Source: DATADW01 sp963733905
GTDB taxonomy: Bacteria; Actinomycetota; Acidimicrobiia; Spongiisociales; DATADW01
Assembly: GCA_963733905.1 (NCBI GenBank)
Contig: CAVTEU010000018.1
Span: forward strand, 186,001-250,000
Direction: 5' to 3'
DNA: 64,000 bases
Position 1 is the stretch's first letter. Each line of letters opens with the position of its first letter. This document shows, piece by piece, positions 1-8,771 of this stretch. The notes beneath the pieces are model-generated. The model had not been told where the DNA came from, did no database searches, and worked only from the letters and a program-made list of their open reading frames with translations. Both the position numbers and the translations under genes were made by a program.

Positions 1-1486
1 CGATGGCCGTGAGGTAGTCCACCTTTGCGCTCACCTTGCCCTTGACCACCTTGCGGTACGGGGTCTCGATGAACCCGTAGCGGTTGACCCGGGCGTAGCT
101 GGCGAGCGATCCGATCAGCCCGATGTTCGGGCCTTCAGGGGTCTCGATGGGGCACATCCGTCCGTAGTGCGAGGGGTGGACGTCACGCACCTCGAACCCG
201 GCCCGCTCGCGCGAGAGACCACCGGGGCCCAGCGCCGACAGGCGGCGACGGTGGGTGAGCCCGGCCAGGGGGTTCGGCTGATCCATGAACTGGCTCAGCT
301 GGCTCGTCCCGAAGAACTCCTTGATGGCGGCGGTGACAGGGCGGATGTTGATCAGGCTCTGCGGCGTGATCGACTCCGGGTCCTGCGTGGTCATGCGCTC
401 CCTGACCACCCGCTCGAGCCGAGTCAGTCCCACCCGGACCTGGTTCTGGATGAGCTCCCCGACGGTTCGCACCCGGCGGTTGCCGAAGTGGTCGATGTCG
501 TCGGTCTGGACCGGCACCTCGGCGCCGTTCGTCGGCGTGAAGGTGGCTGTTCCGGCGTGAAGGTGGACCAGATAGCGGATGGTGTCGAGGATGTCGTCGT
601 CCGAGAGGAGCCCGCGCCCGGCGGAGCGGTGCTCGGACGTCTCCGGCCGGCCGAACTTCTGGTCGAGCTTGTAGCGGCCCACTCGGGTCAGGTCGTAACG
701 CTTCGGGTTGCGGAACAACGTCTGCATGAGGTTGCGGGCCGACTCCACCGTGGTCGGCTCGCCGGGGCGCAGCTTGCGGTAGAGGTCGAGCAGTGCGTCG
801 TCCTTGTCGGTGACCGGATCGCGCTCGAGCGTGTTCTTGATCGACTCGGCGTTGTTGAACAGCGCCAGGATCTCCTCGTCGGTCTCGGCAATGCCGAGGG
901 CGCGCAGGAAGGCGCTGACGTACTGGCGGCGCTTGCGGTCGACCCGGACACCGACGGTGTCCTTCTTGTCGGTGTCGAACTCGAGCCACGCTCCCCGGCC
1001 AGGGATCATCTTGGCGGAGAAGATGTCGCGGTCGGAGGTCTTGTCGAGCGTCTGATCGAAGTAGACGCCGGGGGAGCGAACCAGCTGGCTGACCACCACT
1101 CGCTCGGTCCCGTTGACGATGAAGACGCCCTTCTCGGTCATGATCGGGAAGTCGCCGAGGAAGACCTGCTGTTCCTTGATCTCACCGGTCTGACGGTTGA
1201 AGAACCGGGCGGTGACGAACAGCGGCCTGGCGTAGTTGGAGTCGTGGTCCTTCGCCTCGTCGATGGTCATCGGGGGGTCGCCGAAGCGATGGTCGGTGAG
1301 TTCGAGGGCGAGGGAGCCAGTGAAGTCCTCGATCGGGGAGATCTCCTCGAAGATCTCCTTCAGGCCCTCGTCGAGGAACCATCGGAAGGACTCGTGCTGG
1401 ACTTCGAGAAGGTCGGGGAGGGGAAGTACTTCGGGGATCTTGGCAAACGACAGGCGCTGGGCGACGCGCGAGGTCAAGGGATTCAT
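1..1486 (-). CDS. rpoB: RNA polymerase beta subunit, N-terminal part
   Basis: Beta subunit of RNA polymerase; the gene runs off the left edge, leaving about 495 N-terminal residues. The frame is clean and carries hallmark blocks: VRSPGVYF, the rifampicin pocket (SQLSQFMDQ, then LSALGPGGLSRERAGFE), and the start of the DVHPSHYGR...IETPEGPNIGLI region. In E. coli numbering the pocket has Pro at 518 and Ala at 522 instead of Asn and Ser. The ATG at 1486 directly abuts AGGAGG, which leaves no spacer. A TTG nine bases downstream (1477) is better placed and may be the real start. A 340-base gap precedes the gene, so it is not tightly joined to an upstream gene in this window. Confidence 0.97.
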   Translation of the reverse strand, partial: MNPLTSRVAQRLSFAKIPEVLPLPDLLEVQHESFRWFLDEGLKEIFEEISPIEDFTGSLALELTDHRFGDPPMTIDEAKDHDSNYARPLFVTARFFNRQTGEIKEQQVFLGDFPIMTEKGVFIVNGTERVVVSQLVRSPGVYFDQTLDKTSDRDIFSAKMIPGRGAWLEFDTDKKDTVGVRVDRKRRQYVSAFLRALGIAETDEEILALFNNAESIKNTLERDPVTDKDDALLDLYRKLRPGEPTTVESARNLMQTLFRNPKRYDLTRVGRYKLDQKFGRPETSEHRSAGRGLLSDDDILDTIRYLVHLHAGTATFTPTNGAEVPVQTDDIDHFGNRRVRTVGELIQNQVRVGLTRLERVVRERMTTQDPESITPQSLINIRPVTAAIKEFFGTSQLSQFMDQPNPLAGLTHRRRLSALGPGGLSRERAGFEVRDVHPSHYGRMCPIETPEGPNIGLIGSLASYARVNRYGFIETPYRKVVKGKVSAKVDYLTAI

Positions 1487-1524
1487 CCTCCTGAGAGCAG
1501 TCCGGCCGGAGACAGCAACGTGAC

Positions 1525-1553
1525 AGCATAGCAAAGCTACGCCGTCATCAGAA
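1525..1553 (-). promoter_or_regulatory. candidate rpoB promoter
   Basis: Reading the minus strand, TTCTGA and TATGCT stand 17 bases apart, about 40 bases before the rpoB ribosome site. The -10 box is good and the -35 box is weak. A short GCCCGG/CCGGGC hairpin lies further upstream (about 1575-1595) and could end transcription from an upstream gene. This is a sequence match only. Confidence 0.3.
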
Positions 1554-1657
1554 CGTAACCTGATCAGCCCGCCCGGTATTCCCGGGCCGGCTTGTTTGAG
1601 CGCGAATCCTATATCAGGGGGCGCTGAGGGGTCAAGGGGTCAAAGTCAGACGGACGG

Positions 1658-1688
1658 GACGGCAGACGGCAGACGGCAGACCGCAGAC
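1658..1688. repeat. GGCAGAC heptamer tandem repeat, locus 1
   Basis: Three exact GGCAGAC units plus one CGCAGAC variant. The same heptamer recurs at 16465-16493, 28358-28395 and, inverted, 55029-55043, each time at the 3' end of a gene. Here it lies downstream of the split-barrel protein gene and abuts the first 43-base palindrome. The 1487-1826 gap holds only this, the palindrome pair and the rpoB leader. Confidence 0.8.
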
Positions 1689-1730
1689 TTGCGTGGCTGA
1701 GTTGTCCATCCGACACCGCAGTCACGCAAG
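1688..1730. repeat. 43-base palindromic repeat, copy 1
   Basis: Imperfect palindrome with outer arms CTTGCGTGGCTG and CAGTCACGCAAG (one G-T pair) and a small inner TGTC/GACA stem. A second copy at 1760-1802 matches at 40 of 43 bases. It looks like a REP or small mobile-type hairpin element. I found no encoded protein. Confidence 0.8.
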
Positions 1731-1759
1731 AACGGGGCCGGCCGCGACCCCAGACCCAA

Positions 1760-1802
1760 CTTGCGTGGCTGAGATGTCCGTCCGACACCGCAGTCACGCA
1801 GG
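1760..1802. repeat. 43-base palindromic repeat, copy 2
   Basis: Direct repeat of the element at 1688-1730 with three substitutions. One substitution (the final AG to GG) weakens the outermost pair of the stem. About 29 bases separate the copies. The pair sits between the 3' end of the split-barrel gene and the rpoB leader. Confidence 0.8.
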
Positions 1803-1826
1803 AACGGCATCGGCGGCAGGACGGGC

Positions 1827-2240
1827 TTACCAGGCGCGGAGAGAAATCGGCTTCACCCTGATGGCGACGCGGTAGGCGGTGGCGAACGCCTCGACCGTCG
1901 CCGCCAGCTCGCCCTCGATCAACGAGCGGTACTTATCGATGTAGCGCTGGTTGGTGGAGGGGTCATCGTCCTCGGGGCTGAGCCGCGCCTCCCCGGTGAA
2001 GACGGCTACTCCCCCGTCACCGACCGAGTTCAGGTTCAACGAGACCACCGGGTTGGCGGCGATGTTGCGCAGCTTGGCCTTCCCCGGCTCGCTGAATACG
2101 AGGAACTCCTCGTTGTCCCACAGGAACCAGACCAGCGACGGCTGCGGGGTGGCGTCGGATCGCACCGTCGTCAGCCAGACGACAAGCTCATCGTCGAGTC
2201 TTCGAGCCAGACCGTCGGAGATCTCGATCGAGGCTGTCAA
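1827..2240 (-). CDS. F420-type PPOX split-barrel protein, Rv3369-like
   Basis: Small (about 137 residues) flavin/F420 split-barrel oxidoreductase of the pyridoxamine-phosphate-oxidase superfamily. The segments VWLTTVRSDATPQPSLVWF, KLRNIAANP and AVFTGEARL follow the Rv3369 family pattern. Members bind F420 or FMN in the cytoplasm; the substrate is unknown. In-frame ATG (2267) and GTG (2246) codons exist, but GGGAGG touches the GTG and sits six bases before a TTG at 2240, which I prefer. It is divergent from the LLM oxidoreductase at 2316, another F420-type protein, so the two may share a control region. Confidence 0.8.
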   Translation of the reverse strand: MTASIEISDGLARRLDDELVVWLTTVRSDATPQPSLVWFLWDNEEFLVFSEPGKAKLRNIAANPVVSLNLNSVGDGGVAVFTGEARLSPEDDDPSTNQRYIDKYRSLIEGELAATVEAFATAYRVAIRVKPISLRAW

Positions 2241-2315
2241 CTTCACCCTCCCTTCGTGTCGGCGCACGCTACGAGAAAGGTCACGCTACGTTCCGCCTCA
2301 CCGAAAGGAGCAGTG

Positions 2316-3092
2316 TTGAGCGACCGCATCCGCATCGCCATCCAGTTCCATCCCCAGCACGGCGCTTGGAGCGACCTCCGGGCAGCAGTGGTGAAAGCCG
2401 AAGAGCTCGGCGTGGACATCGTCTACAACTGGGACCACTTCTTCCCGCTCAGTGGTCCGCCCGACGGCGAGCACTTCGAGTGCTGGACCATGCTCGGAGC
2501 GTTTGCCGAGATCACCGAGCGGGTCGAGATCGGCGCCCTTGTCACCTGCAACACCTACCGGAACCCGGATCTGCTCGCCGACATGGCACGCACCGTGGAT
2601 CACATGTCCGGAGGGCGGCTCATCCTCGGGATCGGCGCCGGGTGGTTCGATCGTGACTATGAGGAGTACGGGTACGAGTTCGGGACCGCCGGGTCACGAC
2701 TGGCGGCGCTCGCCGAGGCGCTTCCCCGCATCCGGTCCCGCTGGGAGAAGCTCAACCCGCCGCCCACCCGCCAGATCCCGATCCTCATCGGCGGTGGCGG
2801 CGAGAAGAAGACGCTGCGGATGACCGCCGAGCACGCCCAGATCTGGCACGGGTTCGGCGACGCCGACCGGCTGCGGCACAAGAACGGGGTGCTCGACCGC
2901 TGGTGCGCAGAGATCGGACGAGATCCAAAGGAGATCGAGCGCTCGGTCGGTGCCAATCTGCGCGACCCGAGCACCGGGGACGATCTGGTCGCCGCCGGCG
3001 CCCAGCAGATCACGCTCGGGGTCGACGGACGCACCAAGTGGGACATCAGCCCCGCCGTCGACTGGCTCGCCTGGCGCGACAGCCGGGGGTAG
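2316..3092 (+). CDS. LLM-class F420-dependent oxidoreductase
   Basis: Luciferase-like (TIM-barrel) flavin or F420 oxidoreductase, about 258 residues. Evidence is the N-terminal IRIAIQFHPQ strand, the LGVDIVYNWDHFFPL segment, LVTCNTYRNPDLLADMA, HMSGGRLILGIGAGWF (the family signature) and PILIGGGGEKKTL. Cofactor choice of F420 over FMN is inferred from similarity to actinobacterial members and the neighbouring Rv3369-type gene. AAAGGAG lies five bases before a TTG at 2316; a GTG at 2313 is too close to it. The stop codon is followed almost at once by a palindromic element that separates it from the convergent aro gene. Confidence 0.88.
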   Translation: MSDRIRIAIQFHPQHGAWSDLRAAVVKAEELGVDIVYNWDHFFPLSGPPDGEHFECWTMLGAFAEITERVEIGALVTCNTYRNPDLLADMARTVDHMSGGRLILGIGAGWFDRDYEEYGYEFGTAGSRLAALAEALPRIRSRWEKLNPPPTRQIPILIGGGGEKKTLRMTAEHAQIWHGFGDADRLRHKNGVLDRWCAEIGRDPKEIERSVGANLRDPSTGDDLVAAGAQQITLGVDGRTKWDISPAVDWLAWRDSRG

Positions 3093-3094
3093 CC

Positions 3095-3149
3095 GTCAAC
3101 CCAGGGTTGGAGACTACCGCCAGGGTTGTTGCCAACCCTGGGTTGGCGG
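3095..3149. repeat. AACCCAGGGTT palindromic element, copy A
   Basis: Two AACCC(A/T)GGGTT palindromes bracket an ACTACC core. The element fills the 58 bases between two convergent stop codons almost exactly. Related copies are at 32826-32877 and 35071-35123. Position suggests a bidirectional terminator, although no T-run is present. Confidence 0.75.
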
Positions 3150-3150
3150 C

Positions 3151-4190
3151 TTACTCCTGTCTCGCCCGGCGTTGGGCTTCGCGGGATTCCTCGAGGATCG
3201 ACTCGAAGAGCGAAATGGTGTGGTCGGGGTCGAGACCGTGGTGCTCGGCCTCGGTTCTGATGATGTCGAGCAACTCCGCCTCGCGCGACGGGGCGTGCAC
3301 CGGAATGCCCCGCGCCGCCTTGACCCTCCCGATGGCGAGAGCGAGCCGGCGCCGATCGGCGAGCAGCCGGACGATGTCGCGGTCCACCATGTCCACCTCG
3401 CGCCGCATCCTGCCTACCCCCAGGACGTCCATCAGGGCGCGGAATCCGGAGGGGTCGAGCTGTGAAGGTCCGCCGCTGCGAGCCTGGTCCGGCTGGGCGT
3501 GGACTTCGACGATCAGCCCGTCGGCGCCTACCCCTTGAGCGGCCAATGCCAACGGCGGTACCCGGCTGGTGCCCCCGGCGGGACCACTCGGGTCGACCAG
3601 CACGGGTAGGTGGCTGCGCTCCTTGACCATCGGGATGGCGCCGATGTCGAGGGTCATTCCGTGATCACCGAAGGTGCGGATGCCACGCTCGACCAGGACG
3701 ACCTGGTCGTTGCCCCCGTCGAGGACGTACTCCGCCGCCCACAGCCATTCGTCGATGGTCGCCGACGGGCCACGGCGGAGCAGAACCGGCTTTCCCGACG
3801 AGCCCACCGCCCGAAGCAGCTCGAAGTCCTGCATGTTCCCCGCCCCGACCTCGAGCATGTCAACCCGGTGGGAGACGGCGTCGACGTCACCCGGCGCCAC
3901 CACCTGGGTAACCACGGGTAACCCGACCTCTTCCGCCGCCGCCGCCAGCATGTCGAGACCGGCGAGCCCGAGCCCGGCGAACCCGTATGTGCTCCCGGTG
4001 AAGGTCCCACCGCGGAGGACTGCCCCTCCCCCTTCGGCCACGGCCGACCGCCGCCTGCTTGACCTGGTCGGCACTCCTCGACCGAACTCGGCCCGGCGAT
4101 CACCGGGAACGGGTCGCGCCCGAACCTCACCGACCCGACCGTCACCACCGTCGGTGGCCCCGATCCGTTCCGCTCCGCTTTGCGCTCCAT
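3151..4190 (-). CDS. DAHP synthase fused to chorismate mutase (frameshifted)
   Basis: First step of the shikimate pathway (phosphoenolpyruvate plus erythrose 4-phosphate) joined to a C-terminal chorismate mutase. The synthase part is the class Ib (KDO8P-like) type: FPVIAGPSSVE, GAVLRGGTF, EVGAGNMQDFELL, LLRRGPSATIDEWL, VERGIRTFG and LPVLVDPS. The mutase (last 90 or so residues) has MVDRDIVRLLADRRRLALAIGRVKAARGIPV, an AroH/AroQ-type helix with the usual Arg and Lys. About 345 residues once two +1 shifts near 4075 and 4050 are rejoined. It lacks the N-terminal ferredoxin-like domain seen in the second synthase at 31771-32784. A CM-DAHPS fusion is often feedback-regulated, but that is inference here. 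Confidence 0.88.
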
Positions 4191-4232
4191 GCTCAGGCTC
4201 CTGCTCGTTCAAAGCCTGGGCTCCGGGAACTG

Positions 4233-4260
4233 AAAAACCCGGAGCCCTCGGCTCCGGGTT
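4233..4260 (-). terminator. intrinsic terminator downstream of lgt
   Basis: Read on the minus strand, AACCCGGAGCC and GGCTCCGGGTT form an 11-bp stem with a GAG loop, followed by TTTTC. It lies between the lgt stop (4431) and the DAHP synthase start (4190). It should therefore end lgt transcription and isolate the aro gene, which needs its own promoter. Confidence 0.8.
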
Positions 4261-4430
4261 CGGGTTCTGGCTGTGCAGATTGGCTCTGTCTAGCGCGCTC
4301 CCTCGGCCCGGGCCGGGGGCCCGGTAAAGACGAAGGTGGCATAGCCGTAGAGCCGATCCATGAGCCGCACACACTACCCCTTGAGGCTCCAGCGGTGGAA
4401 GGGGGCAAACCAGGTGATCGACCGGTCGGG

Positions 4431-5345
4431 TCAGGTGCTGTCGTCCTCGGTGACGGTCTCGGCGTCGTCGGCAGGCGGTGACAGCGGTGGCGTGGCGGTC
4501 TTCTCGGGGCGGCGACCGAACCACCAGATGAGCACCGCTGCGCCGACGGCGGCCACCAGCCCGGAAACCTGGTTCCAGGTGAACGGACCGACGGTGGCGT
4601 CACCCGAGCCGTACCGAACTGCGTCGATGAGGAACCGCTGCAGTCCGTACCACATCACCCAGAAAGCGAATAGCTGGCCGGGACGCCGGTTGACCCACAC
4701 CTGACGCAGCAGAAGGAGGACTGCGAAGAGCAGAGCCGCGCCAAGCATGTCGTAGAGGGCCGCATGGTGATATATGGCGGGCAGCCCGGTTGCCGGGTCG
4801 GTGCACACGGTCCCGACCGAACCGGTGCACTCCAAGGCGTCGTGTTGGGGAGCGAGGTCGAACCCGGCTTGGACGGCGTAGCCGAGGAAGAAGTCGGTGC
4901 GGCTCCCCAGGTGCTCGACGATGGCGAGGTCACCTATCCGCCCGATCACCGTCCCCAAGGCGAGACCGGTCGTCGATGAGTCGAGCATCGGCATGATGGG
5001 GAGCCCCAACATCCGCATCCTCCAACCACCAGCCAGGATCCCCCCGGCAAAGCCGCCCAGAATGGAAAAGTTCCCGGTCAGGCTGAAGAGAGACCAACTG
5101 AACCCCTCGTCGATGATCTCCGCAGGGATGGTGAGCAGCCTGGCGCCGAGCAGCGCACCGATCAGCCCCCAGGTGAGCGCCGACTGGTACCCGGCGCTGT
5201 CGAGCCCACGACGACGAACATCGCGGGTGGCGATCCATGCCCCCGCCAGGAAACCGAGTGCGGCGAAGACCCCGTGCAACGAGAGCCGGAGCGGGCCGAC
5301 CTCGACGAGCGGCACGGGCGGATAGCTGATCAAGGCGAGGAGCAC
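4431..5345 (-). CDS. lgt: prolipoprotein diacylglyceryl transferase
   Basis: Integral membrane enzyme that adds diacylglycerol from phosphatidylglycerol to the lipobox cysteine of prolipoproteins. The 304-residue frame is intact, with about seven hydrophobic segments, an N-terminal LSLHGVFAALGF (His-Gly motif), the FSILGGFAGG stretch, and GTVIGRIGDLAIVEHLG, which matches the Lgt signature GRxGNFxN-E loosely. A charged, Pro-rich C-tail is typical of actinobacterial Lgt. Clients are visible in this window: several lipobox proteins (6791, 7727, 12523, 19741, 41732). Confidence 0.95.
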   Translation of the reverse strand: MLLALISYPPVPLVEVGPLRLSLHGVFAALGFLAGAWIATRDVRRRGLDSAGYQSALTWGLIGALLGARLLTIPAEIIDEGFSWSLFSLTGNFSILGGFAGGILAGGWRMRMLGLPIMPMLDSSTTGLALGTVIGRIGDLAIVEHLGSRTDFFLGYAVQAGFDLAPQHDALECTGSVGTVCTDPATGLPAIYHHAALYDMLGAALLFAVLLLLRQVWVNRRPGQLFAFWVMWYGLQRFLIDAVRYGSGDATVGPFTWNQVSGLVAAVGAAVLIWWFGRRPEKTATPPLSPPADDAETVTEDDST

Positions 5346-5471
5346 CCGGGATTGTACGGGCGGGGATGGCTCGCCCGCCCGACCTACGCTGGACGATGCC
5401 GGGCGCCGTTTCGGAGTTGTCGCCGCGCTGGCTGCGGATGGACTCTCGATGTTTGGGGTGGTCGAATCGGG

Positions 5472-5779
5472 ATGCTCGAGGCCAATCCCGAGACGAGCGA
5501 TTGGCTGCGGATCGCACTCTCCCTGCTCGTCGGCTTGGCACTGCGGTGGTTGCGATCCGCCTGCCGCGCCCCCGGGCCGCTCACAGGCGTGGGTGCGATT
5601 GGCTTCGCAGCTGGATGGTGATCGTGTGGGTACCCGACGCGGTCGGCCTCATCGGGAGCGACCAGGGCGCCGGCTCATCGCGGTTCATCTCATTGGCCGT
5701 CGTGTCGGTCGGCTTGGGCCTATGGCTCGCAGCGTTGGTCAGAGATTCCGCCCGCACGCACCGTGGGCTCGCGAGTTAG
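5472..5779 (+). CDS. small hypothetical membrane protein (frameshifted)
   Basis: I do not recognise this one. Two open segments in different frames join near 5620 into about 102 residues. The first begins MLEANPETSDWLRIALSLL and gives a hydrophobic helix plus TGVGAIGFAAG. The second adds WMVIVWVPDAVGLIG and a helix FISLAVVSVGLGLWLAALV. This makes two to three likely membrane spans. It overlaps the 3' end of ctaB on the other strand by about 40 bases. The position beside ctaB might suggest a respiratory role, but nothing in the sequence shows one, and the region could also be noncoding. Confidence 0.35.
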
Positions 5780-6699
5780 CGACCACCACGTCGAGCCAGA
5801 CCGCTCCGAACAGTGCGGCCAGGTAGATCGTCGAGACGCGGAAGAGCACCATCGCCCGCTCCGGGTGGCGGACCATTCGCGAGGCCTCGATGAGGAACCA
5901 TGCGCCGAGACCGATGGCGGCCACCAGGTAGACCCAACCCATCCCCGCTGCCGGCACCAGCATGAGGCTCACCAGGACCATCACCCCGGAATAGGCGAGG
6001 ATCTGCCATGCGGTCCGCTTCACACCGACCACCACCGGGAGCATCGGGACCGAAGCCCGGGCATAGTCGCCCTGGTAGCGGACGGCCAGCGCCCAGAAGT
6101 GCGGTGGGGTCCAGTAGAAGACGATGGCGAAGAGGATCCAGGCCGGAAGGGCCAACCCACCGGTGACCGCCGCCCACCCCACCAGTGCGGGCGCCGCGCC
6201 CGCCGCTCCACCGATGACGATGTTCTGGGAGGTGGTCCGCTTCAACGCCAGCGTGTAGACGAAAACGTAGAAGAGCAAGGCCGCCCCCGAGATGACCGCA
6301 GCCATCAGGTTGACCACGAGCCAGAGCCAGACGAACCCGGCGACGCCCAGTGCCGTGCCAAACACCAACGCTGCAATGCGGCTCCACTCGGTGACGGGGC
6401 AGGGGCCGCCGGGCGGTGCGGCCCATCACCTCGTCGATGTCCCGATCGGCCCACGAGTTGAGCGTGTTGGCGCCCGCCGCACAGAGAGTTCCGCCGATGA
6501 GCGTGGCGAGGACCAACCAGGTTCCGGGCCACTCACCTGCGGCGAGCACCATCGCGGGCACCGTCGTGATGAGCAGCAGCTCGATGATCCGGGGCTTGGT
6601 CAGCGCCACATACGACTTGACTCGGTCGACCGGCCCCGATCGGGTGGCTGCGGGATCGCTCACCACGATGCGCCTGGGCAGATCGGGGGGAGCAGCCAT
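5739..6699 (-). CDS. ctaB: protoheme IX farnesyltransferase (frameshifted)
   Basis: UbiA-type membrane prenyltransferase that converts heme B to heme O for the aa3/caa3 oxidase. The first DxxxD-type site is clear: NTLNSWADRDIDEVMGRTARRPLP, preceded by YVALTKPRIIELLLITTVPAM. The second part has GWAAVTGGLALPAWILF and WTPPHFWALAVRYQGDYARA with the second Asp-rich region. About 319 residues when a +1 shift near 6380 (extra T) is removed. An upstream ATG at 6738 is possible; 6699 (MAAPPDLPRR) fits better. It is divergent from the thioredoxin-like lipoprotein and belongs with the ctaC-G block on the other strand. Confidence 0.9.
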
Positions 6700-6790
6700 C
6701 GCCGCCAGCGTACCGGCCGCACCACCGCCGGCGGCCATGACCGCACTCGATGGGGATGCCTACTCACGGACGCTCGGTACCCTGCTCGCC

Positions 6791-7657
6791 GTGCGCAGTT
6801 GGATCCTCGTCGCGGCGGTGTTCGCCCTCGCCGCCTGCTCGGCGGGCGCCGGCAACACAGACGCCACCGACGCATCCACCGACTCGGACACCGCACCTCT
6901 CGTCATCGTTGCCAACGCCCCGGGGACCCTGGGACCCGGGCCACAGCGGATGGTCCTCGGTTTGGCGGCGAGGGACGCCTCTTCGCTCGCTTCGCCAGAC
7001 CTCCCGGTCGCCTTCCAGATCAGCGACTCTGAGGGGGACGTCGTCGCCGAAGCCGACGGCGTGTTCCAGTGGACCATCCCGGACGTACGCGGCGTGTACA
7101 CCATCCGGCCGGAGTTCGCCGACGCTGGGGTGTATGGGATCCAGGCGTTCCCCGCAGAGGGTGAGCCCAGCGTCAAGGTCAACTTCACGGTCAGCGACGA
7201 CCCGGTGGTGCCCGAGGTCGGGGACCGAGCGATCGCTGCTCCGAGCCCAACCGGCGATGAAGCGCCGCTCGAGACCATCACCACCGATCCAGACCCCGAC
7301 CCCAGCTTCTACGAGGTCTCGCTCGACGAAGCCGTCGAATCGGGTCAACCGACGGTGGTCGTCTTCGCCACGCCGGCCTTCTGTCAGTCCCAGACGTGCG
7401 GGCCGATGCTCGACCAGGTAAAGGCGGCGGCACCCGAGCACCCAGAGGTCACCTTCATCCACGTCGAGGTCTACGAGGACTTCCAGGGCGCCACGAGCGC
7501 CGAGGAGCTGAACCCGGCGCCGGCGGCGGTCGCCTGGGGGCTGCCCAGCGAGCCCTGGCTCTACTTCGTCGACGGCGATGGGGTGGTCACCGCCCGCTAC
7601 GAGGGAACGGTGAGCCCGGAGGAACTCGTCGAGGGCTTCGCAACCATCGATACCTGA
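6791..7657 (+). CDS. lipoprotein with thioredoxin-like domain
   Basis: Exported lipoprotein of about 288 residues. The GTG at 6791 gives a short signal peptide ending in the lipobox LAACS; an ATG at 6737 would add 18 residues. Residues of roughly 30-130 form an Ig-like or CopC-like beta region (LPVAFQISDSEGDVV, YTIRPEFADAGVYGI). The C-terminal half is thioredoxin-like: PTVVVFATPAFCQSQTCGPMLDQV, with Cys residues in a CxxxxC spacing not CxxC, then EPWLYFVDGDGVV. It lies between ctaB and ctaC, so a role in oxidase copper or thiol handling is a fair guess, comparable to Sco proteins, though no His ligand of Sco type is seen. Confidence 0.75.
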   Translation: MRSWILVAAVFALAACSAGAGNTDATDASTDSDTAPLVIVANAPGTLGPGPQRMVLGLAARDASSLASPDLPVAFQISDSEGDVVAEADGVFQWTIPDVRGVYTIRPEFADAGVYGIQAFPAEGEPSVKVNFTVSDDPVVPEVGDRAIAAPSPTGDEAPLETITTDPDPDPSFYEVSLDEAVESGQPTVVVFATPAFCQSQTCGPMLDQVKAAAPEHPEVTFIHVEVYEDFQGATSAEELNPAPAAVAWGLPSEPWLYFVDGDGVVTARYEGTVSPEELVEGFATIDT

Positions 7658-7726
7658 TCCCGGAACCAAGGTGCGGTCCTGCTTTCCGCACGGCGGTCCA
7701 ATCTCGTAACATCGCCGCTGGTCACC

Positions 7727-8771
7727 GTGGTCAGGAAGCAGCGCGACGTGCCACAGCAGCCCAGTCGAAGGCGACTTCCAGCGCTCGCCGTCGCCGCCGT
7801 CCTCCTCAGCGCCTGCATCCAGGACAGCCCGCTCGACTCGCTCGACCCCCAGGGGCCGTTCGCCCAGACGATCGACAACCTGTTCTGGGTCACCTTCTGG
7901 ATCGCCACCGGGATCTTCGTGCTCGTCCAGGGCGGGATCCTCTTGGCCGTCTTCCTGTTCCGCGAGAAACCCGAGAGCAAGGAACCACGCCAGATCCACG
8001 GCAACACCCGGCTCGAGGTGGCATGGACTGTGATACCTGCGCTGATCCTCGCCGGGATCGCGGTGCCGACGGTCCGCACCGTCTTCGACCTCACCGAGTG
8101 CGGAGCGCGGCGCCATGCCGATCGAGGTGATCGGCCACCAATGGTGGTTCGAGTACCGCTACCCCGAAAGCGGTGTGGTCAGCGCCAACGTGCTGGTGAT
8201 ACCCGCCGGGCAGGAGGTCTGCCTCAACATGACCTCCGACGACGTGATCCACAACTTCTGGATCCCCAAGCTCAACGGTAAGCGCTATCTCGTCCCCGGA
8301 GAGGAGACCTTGCTCCGGCTCCAGGCAGACGAGCCGGGCGAGTACTGGGGGCAGTGCGGCGAGTTCTGCGGTCTGTCCCACGCCATGATGCGGGCCAGGG
8401 TCGAGGCACTCACCCCCGAGGAGTTCGAGGCGTGGACGGCCGCCCAACTCGAGCCGGCGCTCGCAGCCGAGCAAGGATCGGCGGCGGCTCGGGGCGAAGA
8501 GGTCTTCCTCGGGCAAGCGTGCATCGGCTGCCACAACATCTCGGAGGTCAACCCGCTGGACACGGCGACGGCGGAGATCTACGGGCCCGACCTGACCCAC
8601 TTCGCCAGCCGCAACGTGTTCGCCGGCGCCACCCTCGACAACACGCCCGAGAACCTGGCGCTCTGGCTGGCAAATCCACCCGCTGTGAAGCCGGGCTCCT
8701 ACATGCCCAACCTGAATTTGTCGCAAAGCGACATCGACGACCTCATCGCCTACCTGGAGAGCCTGCGGTGA
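7727..8771 (+). CDS. ctaC: cytochrome c oxidase subunit II with fused cytochrome c (frameshifted)
   Basis: Electron-entry subunit of a caa3-type oxidase. A lipobox-like LLSACIQ signal is followed by two membrane helices (FWVTFWIATGIFVLVQGGILL and EVAWTVIPALILAGIAVP). The outer cupredoxin domain has VIGHQWWFEYRYP, NFWIPKLNGKRYLVPG and the CuA ligands in GQCGEFCGLSHAMM. After a linker, EEVFLGQACIGCH is a c-type heme site, with a distal Met likely in PGSYMPN. About 347 residues after removing a +1 shift near 8100. GTG starts at 7727 or 7748 are both possible. The stop overlaps the ctaD start as GTGA, so the genes are co-translated. Confidence 0.93.

Noticed and set aside
167..1531. 454-residue open frame on the plus strand opposite rpoB
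   Set aside because: It is antisense to a clean, highly conserved rpoB frame. The open length is a by-product of high GC codon use.
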